DNA from: an uncultured Dorea sp.
GTDB lineage: Bacteria; Bacillota; Clostridia; Lachnospirales; Lachnospiraceae
Assembly (NCBI GenBank): GCA_947063855.1
Contig: CAMSTW010000014.1
Coordinates: forward strand, 1-50,250
Length of the DNA stretch: 50,250 nucleotides
Direction of reading: 5' to 3'
The first letter of the stretch is position 1. The number at the start of each line of letters is the position of its first letter. The position numbers and the translations under genes were made by a program. Shown here in pieces: positions 1 through 8,851 of the stretch. Under the pieces are notes generated by a model. The model was not told where the DNA came from. It did no database searches and saw only the letters and a program-made list of their open reading frames with translations.

Positions 1-71
1 AGCAGATAACGGGAATCGAACCCGCCTCTCCAGCTTGGGAAGCTAGCATTCTACCGATGAACTATATCTGC
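1..71 (-). tRNA. tRNA-Gly (anticodon CCC)
   Basis: Read on the minus strand, the 71 nt fold into a full cloverleaf. The acceptor arm is GCAGATA/TATCTGC with discriminator U, and the D stem is GTTC/GAAT. The anticodon stem is CTAGC/GCTGG around loop TTCCCAA, and the T arm is GCGGG/CCCGT with loop TTCGAAT. U33 followed by CCC gives anticodon CCC, which reads GGG glycine codons. Its 5' end lies at 71, so it is transcribed out of the window. Any encoded CCA lies beyond base 1. A consensus promoter lies directly upstream. Confidence 0.93.
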
Positions 72-80
72 ATGTCAGTT

Positions 81-109
81 ATTATAATACTTTTCCCGGT
101 AAAATGCAA
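81..109 (-). promoter_or_regulatory. Promoter of tRNA-Gly
   Basis: On the minus strand, TTGCAT (104-109) and TATAAT (81-86) are separated by exactly 17 bp, a strong sigma-A type promoter. The predicted start is near base 74, a few bases before the tRNA 5' end. It diverges from the promoter at 147-175. Confidence 0.8.
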
Positions 110-146
110 GTCTATTTTTTCTTTTTGCCGTTAAACATTTCCAGTG

Positions 147-175
147 TTGACGTAAAATATGCAGACATCTATAAT
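147..175 (+). promoter_or_regulatory. Promoter of the nucleotidyltransferase gene
   Basis: TTGACG (147-152), a 17-bp spacer and TATAAT (170-175) make a near-consensus sigma-A promoter. The expected transcript start is near 182, leaving a leader of about 64 nt before the ATG at 246. Confidence 0.75.
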
Positions 176-245
176 AAAGATATTATAAAAAGAGACGCCT
201 TGATGAAGGAAGTTCATTGGATGAGTCCAAGAGGATGATAAGAAG

Positions 246-836
246 ATGAGGGTAGGTTTGATTTATCTTGCGGGTGGAAACAGCCGTCGTTTTGGTTCGA
301 ATAAGTTATTGTATGAGATGGAAGGAAAGCCTTTGTTCTGTCATCTGCTGGAGCGTTTGATTCATATATGCAGGCGCCATGACGAGTGGGAGGTTCTTGT
401 AGTGACGCAGTATCAGAGCATTTGCGATGCGGCGGCAAAGATGGGGGCGGAGGCTGTGTTTTCACCAGAAAGCCATAGAGGCGCCTCCTATTCTGTCAAG
501 GCAGGGCTTTGCGTGGCGAATGCGATGTCTGTGCGGCAGACGAAAGCAGAGGCATGTGCGTTTTTTGCGGCCGATCAGCCATATCTGACGGAGGAGAGTG
601 CGGAAGGCTTTCTGGAAGAAATGGAGAGAAGAAAGGCGGGGCTTGGGTGCGTAGCGTACGGCGGCAGGCAGGGGAATCCGGCCTGGTTTTCGAGACGTTT
701 CTTCCGGGAATTAATGGATCTGGAAGGGGATCAGGGCGGGAGGAAGGTTCTGAACGCGCATCCGGATGAGGTTCTGCATTTTTCGGTTTCAAGAGCATGG
801 GAATTAGAGGATATTGATATACCTCCGGACTTGTAA
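246..836 (+). CDS. MobA/MocA-like nucleotidyltransferase
   Basis: A 196-residue protein of the NTP_transf_3 (MobA/MocA) fold. The nucleotide-binding motif LAGGNSRRFGSNKLL lies at residues 8-22, and ADQPYL near 110 supplies the usual metal-binding aspartate. A Gly/Asn-Pro loop near 143 resembles the MocA segment that holds the pterin substrate. Family members transfer CMP or GMP to molybdopterin; MocA-type proteins usually serve molybdenum hydroxylases such as xanthine dehydrogenase. No molybdenum enzyme or cofactor gene is visible nearby, so the substrate is inferred from family only. It appears monocistronic, with its own promoter and convergent to the next gene. Confidence 0.8.
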   Translation: MRVGLIYLAGGNSRRFGSNKLLYEMEGKPLFCHLLERLIHICRRHDEWEVLVVTQYQSICDAAAKMGAEAVFSPESHRGASYSVKAGLCVANAMSVRQTKAEACAFFAADQPYLTEESAEGFLEEMERRKAGLGCVAYGGRQGNPAWFSRRFFRELMDLEGDQGGRKVLNAHPDEVLHFSVSRAWELEDIDIPPDL

Positions 837-1019
837 TGAGATGTTCGTTACGCGGAAGGATAAGTCGATCATAAGGGCAAGCGTCAGGATGGCGTTTTAT
901 AAGGCGCAAAAGCCTGACCGGATTATAACAGGCCCCAAAAAGCCGGGAACATTTGGGGCAAGTTATCTGTATCCGGTCTTCCTGCATATCGGGGTGATTG
1001 AGGGGAATGTTACATACGT

Positions 1020-1523
1020 TCAGGATATTGTATAGGTCAGTATATAATCATCCATCACGAATCCATTTCCGATATCGGCAACCTGCTCATCTGTGATTAC
1101 AAATCCCAGATGGTCATATACCGCCAGTGTGTTGTCGTTGTGTTTGTTGCAGGTCAGCCAGATCTTCTTAAGTCCCCGTTCCTTACATAATCCAATCAGG
1201 AAGTTCAGCGCTTCTGTCGCGAGATGCTGTCCGCGGCAGTCTTTTTTTATGTAGAGCTTGCTCAGGAAGAGCGCGTCTGCTTCCGGGTGGATGCCGATGT
1301 ATCCGGCAAGAGTGTGTGAACTGCGGATCTGGTAATACTCATAGCCGTCCTGATCGATCTGCGCCTTCAGGGCGGGATAGGACTGGAACTTGTCAACCAT
1401 GTAGTTGACCTGGGCCTCTCCGATGATCGGGGTAAAATGCTGATGCCAGATCTCTTCTGCAAGTGCGGCGATCTCGTAGATCTCAGAGTCTGTGGCTGCC
1501 TGTTGGATGTTTAGAGTGTTCAT
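1020..1523 (-). CDS. GNAT family N-acetyltransferase
   Basis: A 167-residue protein. The start at 1523 is preferred over an ATG 45 bases upstream because AGGAGG lies just ahead of it and the protein then begins MNTLNIQQ. The GNAT acetyl-CoA signature is visible: strand LFLSKLYIKKDC followed by pyrophosphate loop RGQHLA near residues 96-105, and a C-terminal NTLAVYDHLGF segment typical of the fold. The substrate is unknown; relatives acetylate small amines, antibiotics or protein N-termini. It stands alone, convergent to the upstream nucleotidyltransferase and divergent from the Nudix gene, with no operon partners to suggest a role. Confidence 0.85.
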   Translation of the reverse strand: MNTLNIQQAATDSEIYEIAALAEEIWHQHFTPIIGEAQVNYMVDKFQSYPALKAQIDQDGYEYYQIRSSHTLAGYIGIHPEADALFLSKLYIKKDCRGQHLATEALNFLIGLCKERGLKKIWLTCNKHNDNTLAVYDHLGFVITDEQVADIGNGFVMDDYILTYTIS

Positions 1524-1648
1524 AAATTTGCCTCCTGTGTATTCGCTGCTATTCCATGAACTGTCCATTGGTTTAAGTGTTGACCGGATGGAAGGCTGCT
1601 TTTTAGAATAGTTTTATAAATAATAGATTTCTCTTCTGGTATTATACG

Positions 1649-1657
1649 TGATATAAT
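1649..1657 (+). promoter_or_regulatory. Extended -10 promoter of the Nudix gene
   Basis: TG-A-TATAAT is an extended -10 element. No good -35 lies 17 bp upstream, which fits an extended -10 promoter. The expected leader to the ATG at 1740 is about 75 nt. Confidence 0.5.
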
Positions 1658-1739
1658 GGTTGCGTACAAGAAGGAAAATGAATTTGAGTAGAATTGCTGC
1701 TATCAGATCTAAAGAAAGAAGCTTAAGGAGGAGAGATTA

Positions 1740-2198
1740 ATGGGACAGGCAAGGTTCTACTACAGGGATGCTCACGCCCCCAGGCCTAACAGGCCGAACC
1801 ATATCGGAACTTCCGTTCTCATAGAGTACGGCGGGAAGGTGCTTATGGAGCATCGGCGGGACAGTGATACATGGGCTGTGATTGGAGGCGGATTGTGGAC
1901 CGGTGAGACGCTGGCGGCGTGCGCGGTAAGAGAAGTTGCAGAAGAGACAGGCATAGTGCTTGATGAGACGGAGCTTTCCTTTTATAAGATATACGACGAT
2001 CCGTCGCGGATAGCCAGTTATCCGGACGGCAATGTGCTGCGGGTGATTACGGTTGTGTACAAGGTCCGGCTTGACGATATGCCAAAGTTAAGCTGCAGCA
2101 ATGAATCGAAGGAGCTTAGGTTCTTTACCAGAGAGGAGCTTTCCGGGCTTCGGATCGCAGATACGCATATTCCGATTATAGAGGATTGCCTGAGATGA
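1740..2198 (+). CDS. Nudix hydrolase
   Basis: A 152-residue protein with a perfect Nudix box (G-x5-E-x7-REVAEETGI) at residues 50-72, the Mg-binding helix that hydrolyses a nucleoside diphosphate linked to another moiety. AAGGAGG at 1725-1731 sets the start. The N-terminal region before the box and the C-terminal HIPIIEDCL helix resemble the small ADP-ribose or (d)NTP pyrophosphatase-like Nudix proteins common in Firmicutes. Motifs alone do not define the substrate. A GC-rich stem-loop separates it from the ABC transporter genes downstream. Confidence 0.9.
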   Translation: MGQARFYYRDAHAPRPNRPNHIGTSVLIEYGGKVLMEHRRDSDTWAVIGGGLWTGETLAACAVREVAEETGIVLDETELSFYKIYDDPSRIASYPDGNVLRVITVVYKVRLDDMPKLSCSNESKELRFFTREELSGLRIADTHIPIIEDCLR

Positions 2199-2223
2199 CA
2201 GGACAGTCTGAAAATTGTTCAAC

Positions 2224-2256
2224 CTGTGCGCTGGAAGTGGATTTCCAACCGCACAG
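2224..2256 (+). other. Stem-loop between Nudix and ABC transporter genes
   Basis: CTGTGCG (2224-2230) pairs with CGCACAG (2250-2256), and inner TGGAA pairs with TTCCA across a 6-nt loop with small bulges. No U-tract follows. It could be an RNA-processing site or a leader structure of the ABC genes rather than a terminator. Confidence 0.4.
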
Positions 2257-2288
2257 ACGGAAATAGTTTATGGAGGAGATATAGATAT

Positions 2289-2993
2289 ATGGACGGATTT
2301 GTCACATTGGAAGACGTTAAGAAAAGATACCGTATGGGAGAGGTAGAGATTATGGCGGCGGACGGGATTGATTTTGAGATCAGCCGGGGAGAGTTTGCCG
2401 TGGTGGTCGGGCCAAGCGGTGCGGGAAAGACAACGGTTCTGAATATACTTGGGGGCATGGACACGGCGTCGGAGGGAAGGGTGACTGTGGACGGGCAGGA
2501 TATCACCTCTTATTCACAGAAGCGGCTCACGGCTTACCGGAGGGATGATATCGGGTTCGTGTTTCAGTTCTATAACCTGATTCCCAACCTGACTGCGCTT
2601 GAGAATGTGGAGCTGGCGCTGCAGATCTGCAAGGATCCCATGGATGCGAGAGAAGTGCTGACAGAGGTGGGCCTGGGAGAGCGTCTCGATAATTTCCCGG
2701 CACAGTTATCCGGAGGGGAACAGCAGAGGGTGTCCATAGCAAGGGCGCTGGCGAAGAATCCCAAGATACTGCTGTGTGACGAGCCGACGGGGGCGCTTGA
2801 TTACAATACGGGAAAGGCGATTCTTAAGCTTCTTCAGGACACCTGCCGGATCAAAGGCATGACGGTTATCCTGATTACGCACAATTCTGCGATCGCCCCT
2901 ATGGCGGACCGTGTGATCAAAATCAAGAACGGACGTGTGTCGGATATCCTGAGAAACCGGCATCCGGTGCCGGTTGAGACGATTGAGTGGTAG
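2289..2993 (+). CDS. ABC transporter ATP-binding protein (LolD/MacB type)
   Basis: A 234-residue ATPase. The start at 2289 follows a GGAGGAG ribosome site, and the longer reading upstream runs through a stem-loop. Walker [10 protein letters not shown] is near residue 41, the Q-loop lies in FVFQFYNL, the signature is [14 protein letters not shown], Walker B is [12 protein letters not shown] and the switch histidine is in LITHN. This subfamily pairs with FtsX/MacB-type permeases that export lipids, peptides or antibiotics, or act as mechanotransmitters. The permease gene starts about 40 bases downstream, so the two should form one complex at the cytoplasmic membrane. The exported substrate is unknown. 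Confidence 0.93.
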   Translation: MDGFVTLEDVKKRYRMGEVEIMAADGIDFEISRGEFAVVVGPSGAGKTTVLNILGGMDTASEGRVTVDGQDITSYSQKRLTAYRRDDIGFVFQFYNLIPNLTALENVELALQICKDPMDAREVLTEVGLGERLDNFPAQLSGGEQQRVSIARALAKNPKILLCDEPTGALDYNTGKAILKLLQDTCRIKGMTVILITHNSAIAPMADRVIKIKNGRVSDILRNRHPVPVETIEW

Positions 2994-3032
2994 AGGCAGC
3001 AGTAGTATGGCTGAACGACGAAACAGCGGGAT

Positions 3033-6000
3033 ATGCGGGAGAAGAGGATGGAGAAGACGGTAAAAAAGGCGGGACGGAAGGTAAAGAAGGCTACAAGAAA
3101 AGATTTTTATATGGAGATCAGAAAGAGTCCGGGCAGATTCCTGTCGATTCTTTTTATTGTTGCGCTTGGAGTCGCATTTTTCTCGGGGATTCGTGCCTCT
3201 GAGCCGGATATGAGACTGAGCGGGGATTCTTATTTTGACGAGTCCGGGCTTATGGATATCAAGGCGGTCTGTACCTATGGCGTGACAAAAGAGGATGTCC
3301 GCGCTATGGAGCGCGCAGATGGCGTTGCGCTTGCAGAAGGGGCGTACAGTGCAGATTTCCTCTACAGTGCGAAGGATGAACAGCAGGTGCTCCATGTGAT
3401 GTCCCTGCAGGAGAAGATGAACCGGGTGACGGTGAGCAAAGGACGGCTTCCAAAGAAATCCGGGGAGTGTCTCGCCGACGATAATTCAGAATTCAAGATA
3501 GGGGACAGGGTTGAACTGAGATCAGGTACGGATGATGATATTTCGGATACGTTGAAGACGGATACCTTTGAGGTGGTGGGACTTGGAAACAGTCCCTGCT
3601 ACCTGTCTTACGGAAGAGGGAGTTCTACGGTCGGGGACGGCAGCATACAGGCGTTTCTTATAGTGCCGGAGGATACGTTCGACATGGATGTATTTACCGA
3701 GGTCTATCTTAAGGTGGAAGGCGCAGAGGATTTGCTTGCATTTACAGACGCGTATGACGACCGGATTGAAGAGGTCCTGACGCGGGTAGAGGATCTTGCG
3801 GACGAGCGTGCGGCGGTCCGTAAGGACAGCCTTATGGACGAGGCGGGCGAGAAGCTTGCCGAGGCGAAAGAAGAGCTGGAGGAAGGGAAGGAAGAAGCGA
3901 GGAAGGAGCTTGCGGATGCAGAAGAGAAGATTGCGGACGCAGAACGGCAGCTTGCGGATGCGAGGGTGCAGATCGAAGATGGAAGGAAGCAGATTGCGGA
4001 CGCAAGATCGACTCTTTATTCGAAGCAGAAGGAATTGGATTCGGCGAGAGCCGAGTACCGCCTGGGACTTGCGCAGTTAAATGAGGGCAAGACGGCATAT
4101 GAGAGCGGCCTTTCGCAGTTTGAAGCGGCGAGACCGGATGCGGAGGCGCAGATTGCGGCGGGAAGACAGCAGTTAGACGGCCTGCAGGCGCAGATTGCGG
4201 CGGATGAGCAGACGTATCAGGCTGTTTTGGGGCAGATTGCCGCGATAAAAGCGCAGATTGAGGCGATTCAGGGGCAGGCTCAAAGGACGGCGGAAGACTT
4301 AGAAGAAGACAATCCTCCGGGGGATACGGAAGAGGGGGATCGGCCGGGGGATTCCGAAGACGGGGATATCCCGGCAGAACTTTTAAGCCAGCTTGCCGAA
4401 CTTGAGCAGACGGCGCAGATGCTGGCCATGAAGATAGAGGGGCAGCGTCAGGCATACGCGTCGGGGACTGCCGAACTTGACGCAAGCCAGAAGCAGCTTG
4501 CTGCTACGGCGGCGCAGCTTGCCGCCACGAAGGCGCAGCTTTCGGCGGCGGAATCAGAGCTTGCGTCCGTACCTGCGAAGCTTTCCTCGGGGCAGAAGCA
4601 GATCAATGCAGGATGGAGTGAGATAAAGGAGCAGGAGGCGAAACTTACCGACGGAGAGGCCGAGATTGTATCCAATGAAGCGAAGCTTGCCGATGCGAAG
4701 CAGGAATATGAGGAAGGCAAGGCGGAAGCGGAGGCCGAGATTGCCGACGGGGAAGAGAAGATTGCCCAGGCAGAGGCGGACATTGCGGATATCGGTCTGC
4801 CCAAATGGTACGTGTACGACCGCAGTACCCTGATAGAGTACAGCGGTTTCGGTGAGAATGCAGAGCGTCTCGGAGCAATCGGGCGGGTGTTCCCGGTGTT
4901 GTTCTTCCTTGTGGCGGCGCTGATCAGCCTGACCAGCATGACGCGTATGGTGGAGGAACAGCGCACGTCTATCGGGACGATGAAAGCCCTTGGTTACGGC
5001 AAAGGTGCGATCGCGTCCAAATACATCGGTTACGCGCTGCTGGCTACGGCAGGGGGAAGTATCTTAGGCGTCCTGACCGGGGAGAAGATCCTTCCGTATA
5101 TTATCGTCTACGCCTACGGGATATTATATCAGCATTTACCGCGGATTCTTGTGCCTTACGACTGGGGCTATGCGGCGATGGCGTCCGGGGCGGCGATGTT
5201 CTGTACCATATTTGCCACGGTCATGGCCTGCTACAGGGAGCTGGACGCGCAGCCGGCGGTATTGATGCGTCCGCCGGCACCTAAGAACGGACGGCGGGTG
5301 TTCTTAGAGCGCGTCGGGATAATCTGGCGGCATCTGAATTTTACATGGAAATCTACTATACGGAACCTGATGCGGTATAAGAAGCGCTTCTTCATGACCA
5401 TATTCGGAATCGGCGGGTGTATGGCGCTGATGCTGGTTGGGTTCGGACTTAAGGATTCCTGTTATGAGATTGCAAAGTTACAGTTTGCCGAGATCCAGTT
5501 CTATGACGGAAGCATTTATCTGGAAGAGGATGTCACCGGGGAACAGGTGGAAGCGTTAAAGGATGAGCTTAATGGCGAGGAGCAGGTAAGCCGGTATATG
5601 GATGCGGATATGCAGAATATCACTTTGGTAAATGGAAAGAAGGAGCGGGCGGCTTATGCATGTGTGTTTGGTACGGTGAAGGATATTCCTGAGTTTGTAG
5701 ATTTTCATGACCGGAAGACGAAGGAGCGGTACGAGCTGTCGGACGACGGTGTGATTGTCAGCGAGAAGACGGCGAAGCTTCTGGAGGCCGAAGCGGGGGA
5801 TACCATTGAGATTAAGGATGAGGAAAATGGCAATAAAAAGGTAAAGATCACGCAGATCTGCGAGAACTACATGGGGCATTATATATATTTTACGCCCAGG
5901 TGTTATGAATCTGTGTACGGCGAGAAGCCGGAGTATAACAGTATCCTGTTCAAGGCGGCAGATTCTGCCAAGAACGCGCAGATGGAGCAGGTCGGGCGGG

Positions 6001-6482
6001 ATATCCTGAAAAAAGACGGAGCCTTAAGTGTCAGCTATACGCATGATATCGAGAAGCAGCTGGACGATATGTTAAGGAGTCTGAATCTGGTTATTGTGGT
6101 ACTGATCATCTCGGCGGGGATGCTGGCGTTCGTGGTGCTATATAACCTGAATACTGTGAATATCGCAGAGCGTAAGCGGGAGCTGGCGACGCTTAAGGTT
6201 CTGGGCTTTTATAATATGGAAGTGGCAGAATACGTGTACAGAGAGAATATCCTGCTGACCTTCCTGGGGGCAGTCGTCGGGGTTGTGCTTGGGAAGTTTC
6301 TGCACCTGTTCATTATCGAGACGGTGGAGGTGGATTCGGCGATGTTCGGAAGGAATATCAATCTGCCGAGTTTTGTCTACAGTCTTGTACTTACAGTGGC
6401 GTTTTCGCTGATGATCAACGGGGTGATGTATTTTAAGCTTAAGAAGATCGATATGGTGGAATCGCTTAAGAGTATTGAGTAA
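3033..6482 (+). CDS. FtsX-family ABC permease with long coiled-coil domain
   Basis: An 1149-residue membrane protein. The first transmembrane helix is at residues 36-52, followed by an extracytoplasmic region. An Ala/Glu/Lys/Gln-rich segment from about 264 to 588 has heptad-like repeats (EEK, AEAE, QLAA patterns) and predicts a long coiled coil, interrupted near 425-450 by an acidic Gly/Pro/Asp/Glu stretch. An FtsX domain with three to four helices follows (about 615-760), then a second extracytoplasmic region and a second FtsX domain (about 1015-1140). It pairs with the ATPase just upstream. The start is uncertain: ATG at 3033 or 3048, neither with a strong ribosome site. The function is probably MacB-like export or signalling. 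Confidence 0.88.
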   Translation: MREKRMEKTVKKAGRKVKKATRKDFYMEIRKSPGRFLSILFIVALGVAFFSGIRASEPDMRLSGDSYFDESGLMDIKAVCTYGVTKEDVRAMERADGVALAEGAYSADFLYSAKDEQQVLHVMSLQEKMNRVTVSKGRLPKKSGECLADDNSEFKIGDRVELRSGTDDDISDTLKTDTFEVVGLGNSPCYLSYGRGSSTVGDGSIQAFLIVPEDTFDMDVFTEVYLKVEGAEDLLAFTDAYDDRIEEVLTRVEDLADERAAVRKDSLMDEAGEKLAEAKEELEEGKEEARKELADAEEKIADAERQLADARVQIEDGRKQIADARSTLYSKQKELDSARAEYRLGLAQLNEGKTAYESGLSQFEAARPDAEAQIAAGRQQLDGLQAQIAADEQTYQAVLGQIAAIKAQIEAIQGQAQRTAEDLEEDNPPGDTEEGDRPGDSEDGDIPAELLSQLAELEQTAQMLAMKIEGQRQAYASGTAELDASQKQLAATAAQLAATKAQLSAAESELASVPAKLSSGQKQINAGWSEIKEQEAKLTDGEAEIVSNEAKLADAKQEYEEGKAEAEAEIADGEEKIAQAEADIADIGLPKWYVYDRSTLIEYSGFGENAERLGAIGRVFPVLFFLVAALISLTSMTRMVEEQRTSIGTMKALGYGKGAIASKYIGYALLATAGGSILGVLTGEKILPYIIVYAYGILYQHLPRILVPYDWGYAAMASGAAMFCTIFATVMACYRELDAQPAVLMRPPAPKNGRRVFLERVGIIWRHLNFTWKSTIRNLMRYKKRFFMTIFGIGGCMALMLVGFGLKDSCYEIAKLQFAEIQFYDGSIYLEEDVTGEQVEALKDELNGEEQVSRYMDADMQNITLVNGKKERAAYACVFGTVKDIPEFVDFHDRKTKERYELSDDGVIVSEKTAKLLEAEAGDTIEIKDEENGNKKVKITQICENYMGHYIYFTPRCYESVYGEKPEYNSILFKAADSAKNAQMEQVGRDILKKDGALSVSYTHDIEKQLDDMLRSLNLVIVVLIISAGMLAFVVLYNLNTVNIAERKRELATLKVLGFYNMEVAEYVYRENILLTFLGAVVGVVLGKFLHLFIIETVEVDSAMFGRNINLPSFVYSLVLTVAFSLMINGVMYFKLKKIDMVESLKSIE

Positions 6483-6519
6483 AGTGATGCGGCGGTTCCA
6501 TTATCGCCGGAGTATTTCA

Positions 6520-6548
6520 TTGCATATCCGGCATAATTTCGTTATAAT
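6520..6548 (+). promoter_or_regulatory. Promoter of tex
   Basis: TTGCAT (6520-6525), a 17-bp spacer and TATAAT (6543-6548). The start is expected near 6555, giving a leader of about 50 nt. A small CGGCG/CGCCG stem-loop at 6490-6510 lies between the permease stop and this promoter. Confidence 0.75.
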
Positions 6549-6605
6549 AGGAGACGCGGGTCATCGAAAACTCTGGAATATAGGAAGGCAGAAAGGGTAT
6601 ATAGT

Positions 6606-8762
6606 ATGGATATTAATCAGAAGATTACAGAAGAACTGGGCGTGAAGAAGTGGCAGGTGGATGCGGCGGTCAAGCTGATCGACGAGGGTAATACCATCCC
6701 GTTTATCGCGCGATATAGAAAAGAGGCGACGGGTACGCTTGACGACGAGCAGCTCCGCAGGCTTCACGAGCGGCTGACTTACCTGCGCAGTCTGGAGGAA
6801 AAGAAGGAGCAGGTGCTGTCCAGTATCGAAGAGCAGGGAAAGCTTACGGAGGAACTTAAGGGGCAGATACTTGCGGCAGAGACGCTGGTGGTAGTGGAAG
6901 ACTTATACCGCCCGTACCGCCCCAAGAGAAGGACAAGGGCGACCATAGCGAAGGAGAAAGGGTTAGAACCGTTAGCGGCGGTTATAACACTGCAGAAGAT
7001 GAAGCAGCCCGTCGAGGAGGTTGCGGCAGAGTACATAGATCCCAAGAAGGAAGTCCATACGGCAGAGGAGGCTGTCGCGGGGGCGAAGGATATCATTGCC
7101 GAGAGTATCTCCGATGAGGCGGATTACCGTATCTGGATCCGCAAGATTACGGCGCAGAAGGGGCGTGTCGTCTCTGCGGCGAAGGATGAGAAGGCGGAGT
7201 CTGTGTATGAGATGTATTACGACTTTGAAGAGCCGGTGAACCGTCTCGCCGGGCATCGGATCCTGGCGCTGAACCGGGGAGAGAAGGAGAAGTTCCTGAC
7301 GGTTAAGATCGAGGCGCCCCAGGAGGATATCATCCGCTATCTGGAGAAGAAGACCATACACGGGGATAATCCGTACACAACGCCTGTGCTGAAGGCTGTT
7401 GTGGAGGACAGCTATAAGCGTCTGATCGCCCCGGCGATCGAGCGTGAGATTCGTAACGATCTGACGGAGAAGGCTGAGGATGGTGCGATTGAGGTATTCA
7501 AGAAGAATCTGGAGCAGCTTCTGATGCAGCCGCCGATCGTAGGACAGACCGTCCTTGGATGGGACCCGGCCTTCCGTACAGGATGTAAGCTGGCGGTTGT
7601 AGATCCTACCGGTAAGGTGATCGGAACCACGGTCATCTATCCGACCGCACCGACCACTCCGCAGAAGATCAAGGCGTCCAAGGATCTGCTTAAGAAGATT
7701 ATTCCGAAGTATGGTATTACGCTGATTTCTGTAGGAAATGGTACGGCGTCCCGTGAGTCGGAGATGTTTATCGTAGAACTGCTCAAGGAGATTCCGCAGA
7801 AGGTACAGTATGTGATCGTCAATGAGGCGGGAGCGTCCGTGTATTCTGCGAGTAAGCTGGCGTCCGAGGAGTTCCCGAAGTTCGATGTGGGACAGAGAAG
7901 CGCCACATCCATCGCAAGGAGGCTGCAGGATCCGCTGGCAGAGCTTGTCAAGATAGATCCGAAATCTATCGGAGTAGGACAGTATCAGCATGATATGAAC
8001 CAGAAGAAGTTAACCGAAGCATTGTCCGGAGTAGTGGAAGATTGCGTGAACAGAGTAGGCGTAGATCTGAACACGGCATCCGCGCCTCTTCTTGCGTATA
8101 TATCAGGTATCTCGGGGACGATTGCGAAGAATATCGTGGCATACCGGGAGGAGAACGGGAAGTTCACGACCCGCAGGCAGCTGCTTAAGGTAGCTAAGCT
8201 TGGCCCCAAGGCGTTTGAACAATGCGCCGGATTCATGCGGATCCAGGGCGGCGATAATCCGCTTGATGCAACCACTGTGCATCCGGAATCTTACGAGGCT
8301 GCAGAGAAGCTGTTGAAGAAGCAGGGATTCGAGGTTTCGGATATCAACGGCGGGAAGCTTGTGGGACTGTCGCTGACCATCAGGGATTACAAGAAGCTGG
8401 CGGACGAGCTGGGAGTCGGCGAGATTACCTTGAGGGATATCGTAAAGGAGCTTGAGAAGCCGGCCAGGGATCCGCGTGACGAGATGCCAAAGCCGATCCT
8501 GAGAACGGATGTGCTGGAGATGAAGGATCTGACAGAAGGAATGATCTTAAAGGGCACGGTGAGAAATGTCATTGATTTCGGTGCGTTCGTAGATATCGGC
8601 GTCCATCAGGACGGGCTTGTGCATATCTCCGAGATTACGGATAAGAAGTTCATCAGGCATCCGCTGGAGGTTGTGAGTGTGGGAGATATCGTGGATGTCA
8701 AGGTGCTGAGCGTGGATCTGAAGAAGAAGCGTATCCAGCTTACCATGAAGGGGATCTCGTAG
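6606..8762 (+). CDS. tex: Tex family RNA-binding transcription accessory protein
   Basis: A 718-residue protein, the usual length for Tex. The N-terminal helical domain includes VDAAVKLIDEGNTIPFIARYRKE, with the conserved IPFIARYRKE core and LDDEQLR. A YqgF/RNase H-like domain occupies the middle (about 325-450, GWDPAFRTGCKLAVVD). Helix-hairpin-helix motifs follow (about 495-560, NTASAPLLAYISGI), and a C-terminal S1 domain starts near 645 (GTVRNVIDFGAFVDIG). Tex binds nucleic acid and is linked to transcription and toxin gene expression in several bacteria. It is transcribed from its own promoter. The downstream YitT gene is co-directional, 89 bases away, and could be read through. Confidence 0.96.
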   Translation: MDINQKITEELGVKKWQVDAAVKLIDEGNTIPFIARYRKEATGTLDDEQLRRLHERLTYLRSLEEKKEQVLSSIEEQGKLTEELKGQILAAETLVVVEDLYRPYRPKRRTRATIAKEKGLEPLAAVITLQKMKQPVEEVAAEYIDPKKEVHTAEEAVAGAKDIIAESISDEADYRIWIRKITAQKGRVVSAAKDEKAESVYEMYYDFEEPVNRLAGHRILALNRGEKEKFLTVKIEAPQEDIIRYLEKKTIHGDNPYTTPVLKAVVEDSYKRLIAPAIEREIRNDLTEKAEDGAIEVFKKNLEQLLMQPPIVGQTVLGWDPAFRTGCKLAVVDPTGKVIGTTVIYPTAPTTPQKIKASKDLLKKIIPKYGITLISVGNGTASRESEMFIVELLKEIPQKVQYVIVNEAGASVYSASKLASEEFPKFDVGQRSATSIARRLQDPLAELVKIDPKSIGVGQYQHDMNQKKLTEALSGVVEDCVNRVGVDLNTASAPLLAYISGISGTIAKNIVAYREENGKFTTRRQLLKVAKLGPKAFEQCAGFMRIQGGDNPLDATTVHPESYEAAEKLLKKQGFEVSDINGGKLVGLSLTIRDYKKLADELGVGEITLRDIVKELEKPARDPRDEMPKPILRTDVLEMKDLTEGMILKGTVRNVIDFGAFVDIGVHQDGLVHISEITDKKFIRHPLEVVSVGDIVDVKVLSVDLKKKRIQLTMKGIS

Positions 8763-8851
8763 GAGGTGCATGTGTAAAACGCCGTCGTCAGGGTAAGACG
8801 GGAAGCTTGATTTCATGAAAGATTCTTAGATTAGGAAAGGCTGGTAAGAAG

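Noticed and set aside
837..1019. 73-codon frame (814-1035) and a minus-strand frame with CPKC near 960
   Set aside because: The plus frame overlaps the end of the nucleotidyltransferase gene and has no ribosome site. The minus frame lies mostly antisense to that gene. Neither resembles a known protein; the two cysteines alone are not a zinc site.
3832..4485. Long minus-strand frames opposite the FtsX permease coiled coil
   Set aside because: Frames rich in Pro, Ser and Arg are expected opposite repetitive Ala/Glu/Lys/Gln codons; no ribosome site or domain supports them.
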